Assembly (NCBI GenBank): GCA_033297205.1 | Contig: MU859116.1 | Coordinates: 1 to 64,000, forward strand | Length of the DNA: 64,000 nt | Source: Pseudoneurospora amorphoporcata | Taxonomy: Eukaryota; Ascomycota; Sordariomycetes; Sordariales; Sordariaceae | Direction of reading: 5' to 3' | Shown here: positions 24,847 through 35,882 of the stretch, piece after piece | Layout: each line of letters opens with the position of its first letter | Position numbering within the stretch: position 1 is the first letter of the stretch | Notes under the pieces: generated by a model | The model's input: the letters and a program-made list of their open reading frames with translations, nothing else | Database searches by the model: none | What the model was told of the DNA's origin: nothing | Made by a program: the position numbers and the translations under genes

Positions 24847-24916
24847 TACCCGTGCCACGCCGCCCACTTCCCTCCGCCCACTTCCCTTAAGGGAAGTGGG
24901 CGGCGTGGCACGGGTA
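24847..24916. repeat. 27-bp perfect inverted repeat with nested palindrome
   Basis: The arms 24847-24873 and 24890-24916 are exact reverse complements (TACCCGTGCCACGCC...). The spacer repeats part of the left arm, so a second perfect 26-bp palindrome (24876-24901, centred on TTAA) competes with the long hairpin. No gene overlaps it. Confidence 0.9.
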
Positions 24917-26213
24917 ACTAGAACTAAGCCCGGCTTGCACTAGCTCTGTTTGGAGTCTGGGGGCATACAAGTAACTTCCCTGTTCCTGGCTTTGCCTTTT
25001 GTGTTCTTGACCCCTGAATCCCCGGCGAATATTTACCGACTGTCCGACTCCGACTCGATATTTTGGGCAACCCGATAGTGTACATCCATACTCTGCGTAC
25101 ACTACTGTCCAGAAATTGCCGTTGGATGATGAAAACAGGAAGCCTTTTCATGGCCTCTTCTAGGGCCTAGGCACACACGTTTTCTTTTTGCGGCTCGCTA
25201 CACCCGCTTTCTTGGGTTGGGTTCCTGCACCGAACGCAACACTGCACAATCGAGAGACACTTTTTGTGCTCGTTCGTCAAACCGATCTTCCCCTCTTCCC
25301 AATGACACCGTACAATCTGCGAACCATCTCCAAGGTCATACACGTGTATGTATCTTGTATCCTCATCCCTACATATCAAGCCAGACCGCATCACGGCATC
25401 ATAACGAACCCATCATGCATCCTTGATAAAGAAGCCACAACGGAACCACCCCAGCGCACTTGCTCCATAGCACACGTACGCTCACAATCATTAGCAAACA
25501 TGAGAGATGAAAGCCAAGGCAACTTCCTGGCCCCAATAATATGGTCTGCCAGCCTCGCCATCCCCGCTCTCCTTGCCTAATTCATGGAATATCCCACTTT
25601 TCTCCATATCAAAAACGACCAAGATACCGGTGGCACGGGTGGGCAAGGTAGCCAACAAAGCGGACTCGGAAACCCTTCCACCATGCTCTCGATAGACCGG
25701 GCTCTCGCCCACCAAACTGGGCAAGTCTGGCCTGCTCTGGCACCAAACCGTTGACTAGAGCATCATGAGGGTCACCGACACAAGCAAAGGGTCCGTTTTG
25801 TGGATTCTTGGGGGCCCCATCGCGGTATTCCAAAGCCCCGATCTCTATCAAACGTATCCACGATGCGGACAGTTTGGTGTTCCCAGTTTCAGCGGTGACG
25901 GTTGAATTTCCGTGGCACTTGTAGATTGCCCGCTCGTGCATGTGCTTCCGTTGCAAAACTTGACGGATTTCAGGCGCTTTTTGTTGGGTTCATCTTGTAG
26001 GATTTCCAATTCTGTGATCTCCGGGGCCCCGGGGGAAGGACGTCCAAGACCGGGGAGACGATCTCATTTATAAGCTCCGGTCCCGGCCCCGAGAACGGGT
26101 GATGTGTTGTCTCACCGTAAGCCAGCAGCTCTTCACCTCCTTACGCCAAGCCTGCCGCTCATCCCTCACCCCCCCCCTTCTTCACGCCCCTCCTCCACCA
26201 TCTGCCCCCTTGC

Positions 26214-26220
26214 TATTTAA
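26214..26220 (+). promoter_or_regulatory. TATA-like box of the GMC oxidoreductase gene
   Basis: TATTTAA lies 82 bp before the ATG, after a C/T-rich stretch; spacing fits a core promoter. Confidence 0.45.
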
Positions 26221-26301
26221 GCTTCGACCCTTTCCCTTCTTCAACCCTTTTACTCTTTCGCAATAAAACTACCTATCATTTTATTAAGTCAAGTTATAGC
26301 C

Positions 26302-28196
26302 ATGGCCTCAGCTGTTCCACTAGCAGGACTCGAGCAGTCCTACGACTACGTCATCGTCGGTGGTGGCACCGCCGGTTGCGTTCTCGCCAACCGTCTCACC
26401 GAAGATGCGGATGTCCGCGTCCTCCTCCTCGAGGCCGGTGGTGACAAGACCACCGATCCCGTGGTCCTCACTCCCGGTCTTGTCGCCGGTGTTTACGGCA
26501 AGGATGAGTACGACTGGAACTTCGAGTCTGTTCCTCAGGTAAGTTTTTTGTGGAAAATAAACAAAAAAAAAAAAGGTCAGGGGGCTAACCAGCAAAACAG
26601 TCCACTCTCAACAACCGCATCATCAACCAAGCCCGCGGTAAGATGCTCGGTGGTTCCTCTGGCATCAACTTCATGATGCTGGTATACCCCTCCAAGGCCT
26701 CCATCGACGCCTGGGCCGCCGTCGGCAACCCCAACTGGGATTACGAGGCCTTGAAGCCTTACATCAAGAAGTTCACCACCGTGGACGTCCCCTCGGCCAA
26801 CACCAAGGACATCTGCCACATCACGTACAACAACGACACGGTCGCCTACGGCAACGGCCCCCTCCACGCCTCCTTCGGTGAAGGGTACGGCATCACCAAC
26901 GAGGGTTGGTACAAGACTTTCGAGTCGCTTGACCTGCTTTCCAAGACGGACCAGCGCGACGGCGAGGCCTTGGGCGCCTTTCAGAACGGCAACTCCATCG
27001 ACCCTGCCACCAAGACGCGCGCTTTCTCTGCCGTCGCCTACCTCACCGCCGAGGTCCGCGCCCGCGAGAACCTCAAGATCCTGACCAACACCCACGTCAA
27101 CAAGATCCTCTTCGACACTACTGGAAGTGAGCCCGTCGCCACCGGCGTCGAGATCAACGTCAACGGCACCGTCAGCCAAGTCTCGGCCAACCTCGAAGTC
27201 ATCCTCTCCGCCGGCGCTCTGCAGTCCCCTCAGATCCTCGAGCTTTCCGGCGTCGGTAGCACCGAGATCCTCTCCCAGCACTCCATTCCCGTCGTCGTCG
27301 AGAACCCGGCCGTCGGCGAGGGCATGCAGGACCACCCCATTGTGTGCCAGTCCTTCGAGGTCAACGAGGGCACTCCCTCGGGCGACATCCTGCGCGACCC
27401 TGCCGTGGTCGAGGCGCTTATGGCCATGTACACGGCCGACCGCTCCGGTCCCATGGGCCAGCTGACCATCTCCTGCGCTTACACTCCCCTCGTCAACAAG
27501 ACGGGCGTCGTCTCGAACGAGTGCGTCCAGGACCTTTTCGCCGGCCGTGACTTCTCCAACCCGGCCCGCGCCGCCGTCCGCGACATCGTCGCCAACCCCA
27601 ACGAGGCCACCTTCCAGTACATCTTGTTCCCTACCCAGGTGCACATCGCCGACCACCCCGAGTCCATGGCCACGCACCTGATCCCCGTCGAGGCCGAGAA
27701 CTTTTTGAGCATCCTGACCGTCCTCAACTCGCCCTTCTCTCGCGGTAGCGTGCACATCGCCTCCTCCGATCCCAAGGCCGCCCCCGTCTGGGACCCCAAG
27801 TACAATGACGACGACCTCGACTTGGAGCTTCTCGGGCGTGGCGTGCAGTTCGTCGAGAACCTGGTCGCACCCGACACGGCGCTCGGCAAGCTCATTAACC
27901 AGACCGGCCGTCGCCTGCCGCAGCTCAAGGGCGACGATCTCGAGACGGCCAAGGAGATTGTGCGCCAGAGAATGATCTCCGTCTTCCACGTTTCCGGCTC
28001 GTGCGCCATGCGTCCCCGCGAGGAGGGTGGTGTCGTCAACGAGCGCCTCCAGGTTTACGGTGCCAAGAACCTCAGAGTCGTCGATGCTTCCATCTTCCCT
28101 GTTGAGCCGTCGGGTAACATCCAGAGCGTTGTTTACTCGGTTGCTGAGCGGGCGGCTGATCTGATCAAGGAGGATCGCGCGGCGGGAAAGGTTTGA
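26302..28196 (+). CDS. GMC-family FAD-dependent oxidoreductase
   Basis: Glucose-methanol-choline oxidoreductase, 610 residues from exons 26302-26538 and 26601-28196. The FAD-binding start is YVIVGGGTAGCVLANRLTED with the distal acidic end LLLEAGG. The first GMC signature spans the intron region (GKMLGGSSGINFMM), the second is GALQSPQILELSGVGS. The C-terminal catalytic block is FHVSGSCAMRPREEGGVV, and PVEPSGNIQSVVYSVAE holds the second active-site position. No signal peptide is seen, so the enzyme is probably intracellular. Relatives oxidise alcohols such as choline, methanol or aryl alcohols; the substrate here is unknown. Third positions are strongly C/G-biased, which suggests high expression and explains a long antisense open frame on the other strand. 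Confidence 0.92.
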
Positions 28197-28634
28197 AACA
28201 CTCTTAATCTCCAGCGAGCGTGTTGATTGATTTGGTGGTTTAATGCTTTTGGTGCTTTGGTGGTGGTGGTGTTGCCGTTGTTTGTTGTTGTTGTTGTTGT
28301 TGCATAGCATTTTTGGATATGTCTTTTACGTATAGCATAGTATGAATGATTAGTGAAGCTAATAATACCTTTTTCCACAACCTCTAGAAAAATCATGGAC
28401 GGGAAGTAAAGGAGGACAAGCAACATGAGCACAAGAAGAATGAACATAAGCCCTGCGATGAGCAGGAGCAGCCTCAGTCCTCGTTCTGTGCGGTCATGTA
28501 AAGCTTGCTCAGCAAAGGGTATTGCTGACCGGCTGGCTTGCTTGAAAGAACGTTTCAGTACTATCTTCGCTTCATGTATCATAGAGTCTATACCTCCTTT
28601 CATGTATCTTTTAATACCAACATCTTGCAAACAT
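28197..28634. other. Convergent intergenic region between GMC and AEC genes
   Basis: The 438 bp hold the 3' ends of two converging genes and GTT/GGT trinucleotide runs around 28258-28302. No gene is seen. Confidence 0.5.
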
Positions 28635-30059
28635 CTACGCGTCCGAAACATTCTGCGCTGCTCTGAGCGCACCAACGACAGGGAAGGCAATCAGCGGGGT
28701 AGCAAGGTAAGAAATCTGTCAAGCCTAGGTCAGTATTTGTTGCTTTGCCGCATTTCAAGGAAAGGAAAGAACTCACAGTAAGCAGCTTAGCCGTCGCCAT
28801 CTTCGCCTGTTGAGGCAGGTTATTGACATCAGCAAGCGCCATCAACCTCATAGCAGGTGGGCCAATAGGCATCATCATCATGGTGAACCACAACACAGGG
28901 TCATCAAACAGGAGACCAGTCTTCTTGGCCAACACCCAGATAATGGGGATGCTCAGCGCCGGCATCACCAGCAATCTCCAAGCGAGGATAAACACGATGC
29001 TAGGCCACGGTACGCGTCCTCCCTCACCGCCTTCCTTCATCTTGCGCAAGCTAAGACTGAGCTTGACACCGACAATAATAACCTGGAGTGTAACAAACAG
29101 CTCACCAGTGTTCTTGATGGGGGTGGTAAGCCAGGCCTTGAAATATCCACCCTCCTGCGAATCGTTGAAGAACATTCTGTGAAGAGCAGGAACCAAGCCA
29201 ATCAAGACACCAGTGGACGCTCCGAGGGCGGGAGGGTTGAAGAAGGGAGCAATCCAGCTGACGGCCTGCTGCAGAGGCCCGGGCAGAGCATGGTAAGTCT
29301 TGTTCTGCGCGTTCTCGATGTGTCTGGTTGTGGTCTTGGCGAAGCGTACGGCTTTCTTGGGGAGGAGCGAGGTCGTCTCCGAGGGGCCAGAGCTATTGCC
29401 GCTGCTACTTCCAGAATTATTATCCTCGTCTTCTTCTTCGCCAGAATCCCGTCCAGATTCAGGGTCGCTGTCGGTTTGGCCGCCGTCGTCTTGCTCGAGG
29501 AGGGCCGGGCCGTAGCCAAAGGTTAGGGTGTTGCTGATGACGGCGCAGACGAGGAAGTAGGAGCGCGCCTTTTCGACCACGTCGGGGTCGTCGGTCAGGT
29601 TCTTGAGGACTCCTGCGGCATCGAGGGCTTGGATGAGGAGGAGAGGCAGCGAGGTCGAGTTGTTGAAGGCTAGAGCGGGGGTGGTCCATGCCGGCATCTT
29701 GAAGAGGCGGACGGATAGCTTGCCTATGACGATGGAGAGGACGATGAAGATGAGGGACCAAACTATTATTCGTGATCAGTACGGGGCTTCCGTGTCAGGT
29801 ACAAGCATGAATAATATGGTTCCATACCGACAATGGGCAGATAGTGCATGGCCGTGTCAGAATCGAGCTGCTTTCCCAGGTTGGCGACCAGCAACAAAGG
29901 CAGGAAGATGGTAACACACATATGCGACAGGCGTTTGGCGGAGCTATCGTCAATGAGGTCAAACTGGGCAGCCAAAACACCGATCCAGATGGTTATCAGG
30001 ACGGATATGGCAGCCTGGACGGCCCCCATGAAGGAGACCAGAATATCCGACGACGCCAT
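28635..30059 (-). CDS. Auxin-efflux-carrier (AEC/PIN-like) family membrane transporter
   Basis: Ten-helix carrier of the Mem_trans family; fungal members sit mostly in the endoplasmic reticulum and their substrates are poorly known. Exons 30059-29828, 29762-28777 and 28715-28635 give 432 residues. The N-terminal half shows AVQAAISVLITIWIGVLAAQ, LSHMCVTIFLPLLLVANLGK and TPALAFNNSTSLPLLLIQAL, the conserved asparagine-proline rich core of the family. A long acidic, Ser-rich loop (SDPESGRDSGEEEDEDNN) separates it from the C-terminal half, where VPWPSIVFILAWRLLVMPAL and MMMMPIGPPAMRLMALADVN match the family. The last exon adds one short helix and a stop TAG. Confidence 0.9.
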
Positions 30060-30659
30060 GCAATATTCTGTTGCGTTTGGTTGCTTTTCTGGAGTCGAGT
30101 GTTTCGAGTATGTCGGGTGTTGGAGTCGTTGCTTGACGGATAGAACAGTACCGGCTGGACGGTTAGAGTTCCAGGCAATATGCGGTTGGTGGTGTGAGGA
30201 CGGGATTAGAGGGAAACTCTTTGTTTTATATTCAGAGACAGGTCGAAGAGAATTGTTGGAAGAAGTCTCATCGCATTACGTCACGATTCAGGACCCGTCC
30301 GATGTTTGTGCTTTCGGACGGGAAACTTGGATTTATTAGATTGCCCGTGCGTGCTGCACCTTCCCACCCAATGATGATAATTCAGCCGTCGGATTTTGTT
30401 TGTTTTCTTTCTTCCCTTTTCATCATCGAAATGCCTTTGGGCTCTTGGCACCCACCATTTAAGTCTATCATCCAGAGGACAACATCTCCCGATGCACAGA
30501 CGCAGCACCGTAACACGACGCCACTGACTGCATCACGACATGCATTGGAACGTGCAGCAATTGGTTGCAAAAGTACGATTGGAATTGGGATATCGTAACA
30601 TCATCAAAGGCTAACTACAGAGAAACGAAAATGGGGCTAATACAGCATGATCAACTCTT
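30060..30659. other. Upstream region of the AEC gene
   Basis: About 600 bp between the start of the AEC gene and the 3' end of the next minus-strand gene. No gene is seen. Confidence 0.45.
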
Positions 30660-31165
30660 TTACAGCCCAAGATGCGATTTGATCTTGAGAGCCTCCCTCC
30701 TGCTGGTGCTCTGAGGATCCAAGTAGGGCCTCTCACCCAAGCTGACGGCCCTGTTGCTCTTGCGCTCGCCGAGGCCCTCCTCAAAGACATAGTCGGGAGT
30801 GGCAACATGGTACACCTCTTGACTCCTTTCGTCTCAAATCCTCAGTCTCATCAATCTTCCTTCTCCCATCGCCAAAGCCAACCAAGCACGCACTCACGTG
30901 GGCTCTGAAACGATATCTCACCCAAGAGCCAGTGAAACAGGATGACACTGTTACCTTGGGAGTCGCGATAACCTCAACGTTGCGGAAAGGAGGTGCACCA
31001 AGATACAAAGGATACCCAACTCACTCCCACAGAGCATATCAGTATGGCCGCTATGACGTGCGTTTCAGACATCAGCTCATGTTCTGGACCTTTCATCCAC
31101 AGGCGAGTATCGGTACCATCGAGAGATCCAATCGGGAATTTTACCTCCCCTTGCAATCTTCACCC
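30660..31165 (-). CDS. Small spliced gene, product not recognised (5' end unresolved)
   Basis: Two exons read as good protein: 31019-30955 (GYPLYLGAPPFRNVEVIATP) and 30815-30660, which begins VYHVATPDYVFEEGLGERKS and ends SHLGL with TAA. They join in phase 0 through an intron 30954-30816 (GTAACA...AG). A short upstream exon, about 31165-31145 in a frame reading GVKIARG, would feed the 31019 exon through a GTAAAA donor. I could not settle the first exon: an ATG at about 31229 gives MVIPSPGLTDH but soon meets a stop. I see no motif, signal or membrane helix. Plus-strand open frames over the same stretch are shadows. It could also be a decayed gene. Confidence 0.4.
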
Positions 31166-31399
31166 CTGCCAAGACTCGCCGTGCCGCCGCATAACAACAT
31201 GGTCAGTCAAGCCAGGAGATGGGATGACCATGTTGGAATAAGCTTAAATGTTCGTTTCGTGTCTCAAGTCTCGAGTATCCGATCGGTTGCTCGGGTCTGG
31301 GGATGCGCTGTAAAGCCGGGATGAATATGTCTACTGCCATCGTTCTCTGTTCTTTGGTCGATGACATGATAAAGATCTTTGAACGAACCTTCCCATTCA

Positions 31400-31400
<1 letters not shown>

Positions 31401-31430
<30 letters not shown>
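31401..31430. repeat. Poly-T tract
   Basis: About 30 uninterrupted T residues; its length may not be exact in the assembly. Confidence 0.85.
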
Positions 31431-31636
31431 CCGTCACGACTTTCTTCCCCTCCATACATGAGTACTGTGTCTTTGTCATAGCAGGAATGGTCTTATAGGC
31501 TCGGTTATCGCCGTCAAACTAGCTGCGCCTCCAGGATGGAAGGAACGACTCTGAGCCCGAGAACCCAAACAGCCAAGAAAGGCCAAGCATCATCCTCACT
31601 GGACTGCCCATAATGCATCGAGGCCGTTGTGAAGAA

Positions 31637-31682
31637 ATGAGACTTCCAATGACACACTCATGAGACTTCCAATGACACACTC
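31637..31682. repeat. 23-bp tandem duplication
   Basis: Two exact copies of ATGAGACTTCC...CACACTC (31637-31659 and 31660-31682). Confidence 0.9.
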
Positions 31683-32229
31683 TCCCGTCAACCGTTCGGT
31701 GCACAGGGAGGAATCGTGACGGCGACTACCAAGACGTTAGATACCACCGCAACCCCTTGAAGTTATCATCACCTTTCCCCTGCTATGAGAGTCTAGACTC
31801 CTGACGACCTCTCCAGCTCCTGGTAGTACCTAGTAGGATCCCTTCGAGGTCAGCAAGCAAGCGAGTCAACGATGCTGCATGTTTGTATCTGCGTACCGTA
31901 AAAATCCTCTATATGTTAATAGCAGCTGAGCCCGGATTGCGTTCGGTTTGGGGGTTAGTGCATTTCGCGGGCGGACCGCATACAAAACCCCGCACGCACT
32001 AACTGGATGTTAACGCACGGTCCGAAAGTGCACTTTTTGCCCGCAAAATAATTGTTAGTCCTAACTGAATTTTGCGCTTTTTTTGTTAGTGTACTCTCCT
32101 TTCGTACCATAAACACTCCGCATAAACACAAACACGCGATACCATAATAGTAAGTCCAATCCCAGGATCCAGCCTATTATTACCTTAGGAAGGGTGAGGC
32201 CAGCTTGCCTGGCCTCCCCGAACACTGGT

Positions 32230-32519
32230 TCGAGAAACTGGCCCAAAGCTAACCCTGTTTTTCTGGCAGATTTGTACAGGGAACTAGCAGAATCAGCCCG
32301 CTTCCTGTATATGTAAATGTATGTGTGTTAAGGTGAGGGGGCAATGTTTCTAGTCGGAGGTTTATTAATTGGGCCTTTTCTACTATGTTTTTTTGCTGGG
32401 GGTTTTTTTTCTCCTCCTCTTTCACCCTTAACATGCCGGCTGCACAGGGTTACATACGCTTGCTTTTCCTGCCTTACATCTGCCAGAAAAACAGGGTTAG
32501 CTTTGGGCCAGTTTCTCGA
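32230..32519. mobile_element. Foldback/MITE-like element with ~41-bp perfect inverted repeats
   Basis: The arms 32230-32270 and 32479-32519 are exact reverse complements (left arm TCGAGAAACTGGCCCAAAGC..., right arm ...CAGTTTCTCGA). They enclose 208 bp with no coding capacity. The interior also holds weaker inverted matches (CTTCCTGTA with TACATACG-type motifs). No clear target-site duplication is visible, so a non-autonomous DNA transposon or a simple inverted duplication are both possible. Confidence 0.6.
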
Positions 32520-33091
32520 GTTTTTACGGTATGCATCTGCTTCCCCAGACAAGACCAACCAATTCAACCTCCTCGTCGAAACAAAGGGGTTTGTATCCTC
32601 ACCATGCCCAGACTATTGACTGGAAGGACGCCTCCCCTTCTTGGCTTCTTCTCGCCGGATGTAGATTGGTCCGCCCGAATATTTACACTGGTAGCGAGGC
32701 ACATGGTATCCAGTGCATACTCTCGGCGCGAGAATATCTAGGCCTCAAGCACCCACCTCTTGGGGCCATCTTTCTTGTTTGCTCCATTCTAATCATACGA
32801 TCTTTTGTTTTCTATTACTTCACTTCTTCTTGTGTATTTCCCCATTTGCCTTCGATAGCATCTTTTTTATTTGCTTGTCATGCGTCAGTAGGTCCGGAAC
32901 CACTGATAGATACCCCATAATTCGTTGCTCTTGTCCTTTCTTTTTCTGCCGTTAGCCCGAGCTTTGCTTCCTCCCACTTTGGTCTCCGCAGTCCGCATAC
33001 CAATACATTGCATATATCCCCTCCATACCTCGACAGAAAGACGAGAACTTCTGTTTCTATCCCTAATCACATCTTTGCTCTCGTCGAAATC

Positions 33092-34330
33092 ATGGCCAGG
33101 ATATTCAAATCGTTGATGGTGGTGGCGGCCGCGTCCGTGACACCCGTCTTGTCGCTCTGCTCGCACAACACCTTCCTCCACCCGCGAGAGGAGGGCAAGG
33201 CCGTCCAAGTCAAAAAATTCGGTTACACTGGCAACACCGGGCCGTTGTTCTGGTCGTCGCTTGCTCCCGAGAACACCGTCTGCTCTACGGGAACACGGCA
33301 GTCCCCCATCGACATGAGGGAGGGATCGTTCAACATGATGTCCTCGTCCGATATCCAGGTCGAAATCCCCGATTTCACAAAAGGCACCGAGTTCGAGAAC
33401 CTCGGAACCACCATCGAGGTCATTGCCAAGGGCGGCTCGATGACCCTCGGCGAGAAGCAGTACACTTTGCAGCAGTTCCATTTCCATCTGCCTAGTGAGC
33501 ACTTGGATAATGGCACCATCAGAGCCAGTTAGTTTCTCTCATATTCTACTCTGTCAAGTTAGCAATCCCTGACAAGTTGATAATAGTGGAAATGCACATG
33601 GTCTGGCAAACCGAGAACCAGGAGATTGCCGTCATCGGCACCTACATCGACGTCGCCACCGAGGCTGGTCCGGCACTTGCCATCCCTCCCGTTGCCGCTC
33701 CCGCTCCCGCTCCCGCTCCCGCTCCCAGCGGCGCTCCTATTCCTCCCACCAACGAGACCGTCGTACCTGCACCTGTGCCAGCCAGGTTCCGCATCAGGGG
33801 AAGCAAAAGCCAAAGAACCTCAAGGCAAGAAGTCATTGTGCCTCCTGCCACCAACGAGACGGCCCCAGTGCCCCCAGTGCAAGACGCCCCAGATGCCCCC
33901 GTCTCGGGTGCGCCTACCGTCCTCCTCGAGACCATCTTCAGCGCCGTCGACGCCATCCGCACGCCCGGCACCGTGACCCAGACCCCTCCTTTGGTGCTAT
34001 CCGAGGTGGTCAGCATCTGGAAGTCGGGTCACTTCCAGGGGTACGTGTGCCTTTTCTTCCACTATCCCACTTCTGTGTGCACCGCCGCCCCTTTTCAGCT
34101 CGTCAGATCACTAACCCGTTCCCGTCACCAACAGATACTCCGGGTCCCTCACCACCCCTCCTTGCAGTGAAGGCGTCAGCTGGCTCGTGTCGACGCAGAC
34201 GCTAAGGATCTCGCCTTTGACTTTTGAGAAGGTCCGTAGTGTTATCGGCTTTAACTCGCGCTTCACGCAGAATGCGCCCGGTCAGGATAATATCATGATC
34301 CTGGCCATGGGAGCGTGTCAAGGCAGTTGA
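33092..34330 (+). CDS. Secreted alpha-class carbonic anhydrase
   Basis: Zinc enzyme interconverting CO2 and bicarbonate. Exons 33092-33527, 33587-34040 and 34135-34330 give 361 residues. The first 22 residues form a signal peptide (SLMVVAAASVTPVLSLC). Zinc ligands are seen: two histidines in QQFHFHLPSEH and the third in MEMHMVWQ, which is completed across the first intron. The QSPIDM motif and the C-terminal YSGSLTTPPCSEGVSWLV are also typical. Residues about 170-250 are an insertion unusual for the class: Ala-Pro repeats (APAPAPAPAP), a basic patch (RFRIRGSKSQRTSRQE), then more Pro and Ala. NET and NGT sites suggest N-glycosylation. Sordaria macrospora has one alpha-class enzyme, CAS4; this may be its counterpart. 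Confidence 0.9.
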
Positions 34331-34649
34331 ATGTGGCTGCTTCTTCTGGGGCTGCGTCGCAGCCGTCGCAATGAGAAGTGCATTGATGCTAGTATAAAAG
34401 GCAGCGATGTAAATTTTCGAAAACGGGCGGAGTTGGATGCACAAAATACAACGGTCACGGCGATCATCCTTTGTCGATGTTGAAGTTCGACGCATCTGTG
34501 TGACTTTCTGTGTTATTCTGGATCCGGTAGTTTGTATTTTTGAACGTTTCGTTGCTCTGACCACAAAACGTCGGTGGCAGTAATGTGCCGACGGGATGCA
34601 AAAAAGAAAAAGATGCAAAAGGAGAAGGCGTTTGTGACGCCGGGAATTG
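34331..34649. other. Intergenic region, carbonic anhydrase 3' side
   Basis: 3' untranslated sequence of the carbonic anhydrase gene up to the tRNA; nothing else seen. Confidence 0.45.
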
Positions 34650-34722
34650 AGCCCGACGTGGGGGTCGAACCCACAACCTTGAGATTAAGAGTCTCACGCT
34701 CTACCGATTGAGCTAGCCGGGC
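34650..34722 (-). tRNA. tRNA-Lys (anticodon CTT)
   Basis: The 73-nt minus-strand sequence folds as a cloverleaf. The acceptor stem GCCCGGC pairs with GTCGGGC (one G-T). The D arm is TAGCTCAATCGGTAGAGC (A box), the anticodon arm GAGACTCTTAATCTC with anticodon CTT, and the T arm GTGGGTTCGACCCCCAC (B box). There is no intron, and CCA is not encoded. It decodes AAG, the favoured lysine codon in this GC-leaning coding set. Confidence 0.97.
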
Positions 34723-35442
34723 AGCTAATGCTGCCAGTTGGTTGTTATCAGGCCTTGGAGCAAGAGCTTATAACGACGCAGGCATTGGTTTTGGGGGTGA
34801 TGATATTTTGGCCATCGCGAGTTGATGGTTTGGCAGAACTTCGAGTTGGGAATTTGGGCTCAGCGCTAACTTCAACAAGCGCCGACATTGTGCGCGCGCG
34901 CGAAGATCCATTGTTGATCGATCTTGGCATGCAGTCGACTCCGTTCGTTCGAGAACAGTGATGTTCCAGTGATGTTGCGGGGTTCGATGGCGCCGTATCT
35001 TCGTTAGCGGTACAAGCGCTTACGATATCGATAAGATGGCGACTTGTTTCTTTATCCCTAACCTTCGGGGTACAATTGCTCGCCGTTAATGTCGTGTCGT
35101 CCTGATAAGGTTTATACGGACCAGCAACGGAAGCGTTTGATGATCTGATGTGGTTTGAATTGAGAAAAAGGAACAGTCGATCGCTTCTCCGCATGCTTGT
35201 CATTCGATGCTTCCGTCTCCAACGAGTCTGCACAGTCGCAGAAATGGTGATGTCATCAGTTCGGTCACTTACCTACAGTACAGTACCCCTCCGAGAACCC
35301 TTGTGGCCAACCCATATTATTGCCATCACCACTTGAACACAAACACAACAACAAATTTTTTAACAACTACAAAGTAATTACAACCTCGAGCAACCAACAA
35401 CAACACCATCAAACACAAAGCACAACACTCGAATCACCCAAA
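34723..35442. other. Intergenic region between tRNA-Lys and the small membrane protein gene
   Basis: 720 bp, no gene seen. The final 120 bp form an A/C-rich leader before the ATG at 35443. Confidence 0.45.
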
Positions 35443-35882
35443 ATGGTCCGCGCTACTCCCGCTATCCGCACTGCCCTCCGCCCCGTCGTCCGCGCCCGCG
35501 TCCCGCGCGCTCAGAATCAGGTCCGCTTCAGAACAACCGAAAACACCGGAAGCGCTCGCGACAACGGCCCGGTTAAGAAGTTTAACAAGACGGGTAACAC
35601 CAACAAGCCATGGCTGTACGTTTTCTTTCCCTCCATCCGCTCCAGTAACCCACCTGCTCTCCTGTCCCTCATCAGGCACTCTTCCCTCGTCAAAGGTACG
35701 GTTAAGGCTGACCAGGTAACGGCTGAAACAGCTACGCCGGTGTCGCCACCCTCGCCGTCGGCGGCATTTACGCTACGATGATGGGCAAGCCCGAGAAGGC
35801 TGCTGCTGCCTCGCAGAAGCTTGATTTCGTTGCGGAGGGGAAGAGGGCGCCTCATAACCCTGCTGTTGGCAATGCCAAGTAA
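35443..35882 (+). CDS. Small putative mitochondrial membrane protein
   Basis: Two exons, 35443-35615 and 35732-35882, give 107 residues. The N-terminal 30 residues are rich in Arg and Ala with no acid (AIRTALRPVVRARVPRAQNQ), as in a mitochondrial targeting presequence. One helix follows, built across the intron (PWLYAGVATLAVGGIYATMM), then a polar tail ending NPAVGNAK. The intron was chosen because it alone keeps the helix in frame; a 20-nt exon inside it would break the frame. Size and layout fit an accessory subunit of an inner-membrane complex, but I do not recognise a family. Confidence 0.7.

Larger units (their letters stand above)
22622..26301. other. Gene-poor region upstream of the GMC oxidoreductase gene
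   Basis: About 3.7 kb with no supported gene. Several open frames of 130-171 codons (for example 23569-24054, 24089-24604, 25188-25580) overlap others on both strands, have no domain and no convincing splice partners. A strong inverted repeat sits at 24847-24916 and a TATA-like box at 26214-26220. Confidence 0.45.
31230..33091. other. Intergenic region with repeats upstream of carbonic anhydrase
   Basis: No supported gene. Contents: a T-tract of about 30 (31401-31430), a 23-bp tandem duplication (31637-31682), a stretch of short inverted motifs around GTTAGTGCA and CGGACCG (31950-32090), and a long inverted repeat (32230-32519). The last 500 bp are the leader of the carbonic anhydrase gene. 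Confidence 0.5.

Noticed and set aside
26577..28310. 577-codon open frame on the minus strand, antisense to the GMC oxidoreductase
   Set aside because: Same codon-bias shadow; rich in Gly, Val, Asp and Leu with no domain, while the plus strand carries both GMC signatures.
35616..35731. A 20-nt extra exon inside the intron of the small membrane protein gene
   Set aside because: Including it breaks the frame of the transmembrane segment.
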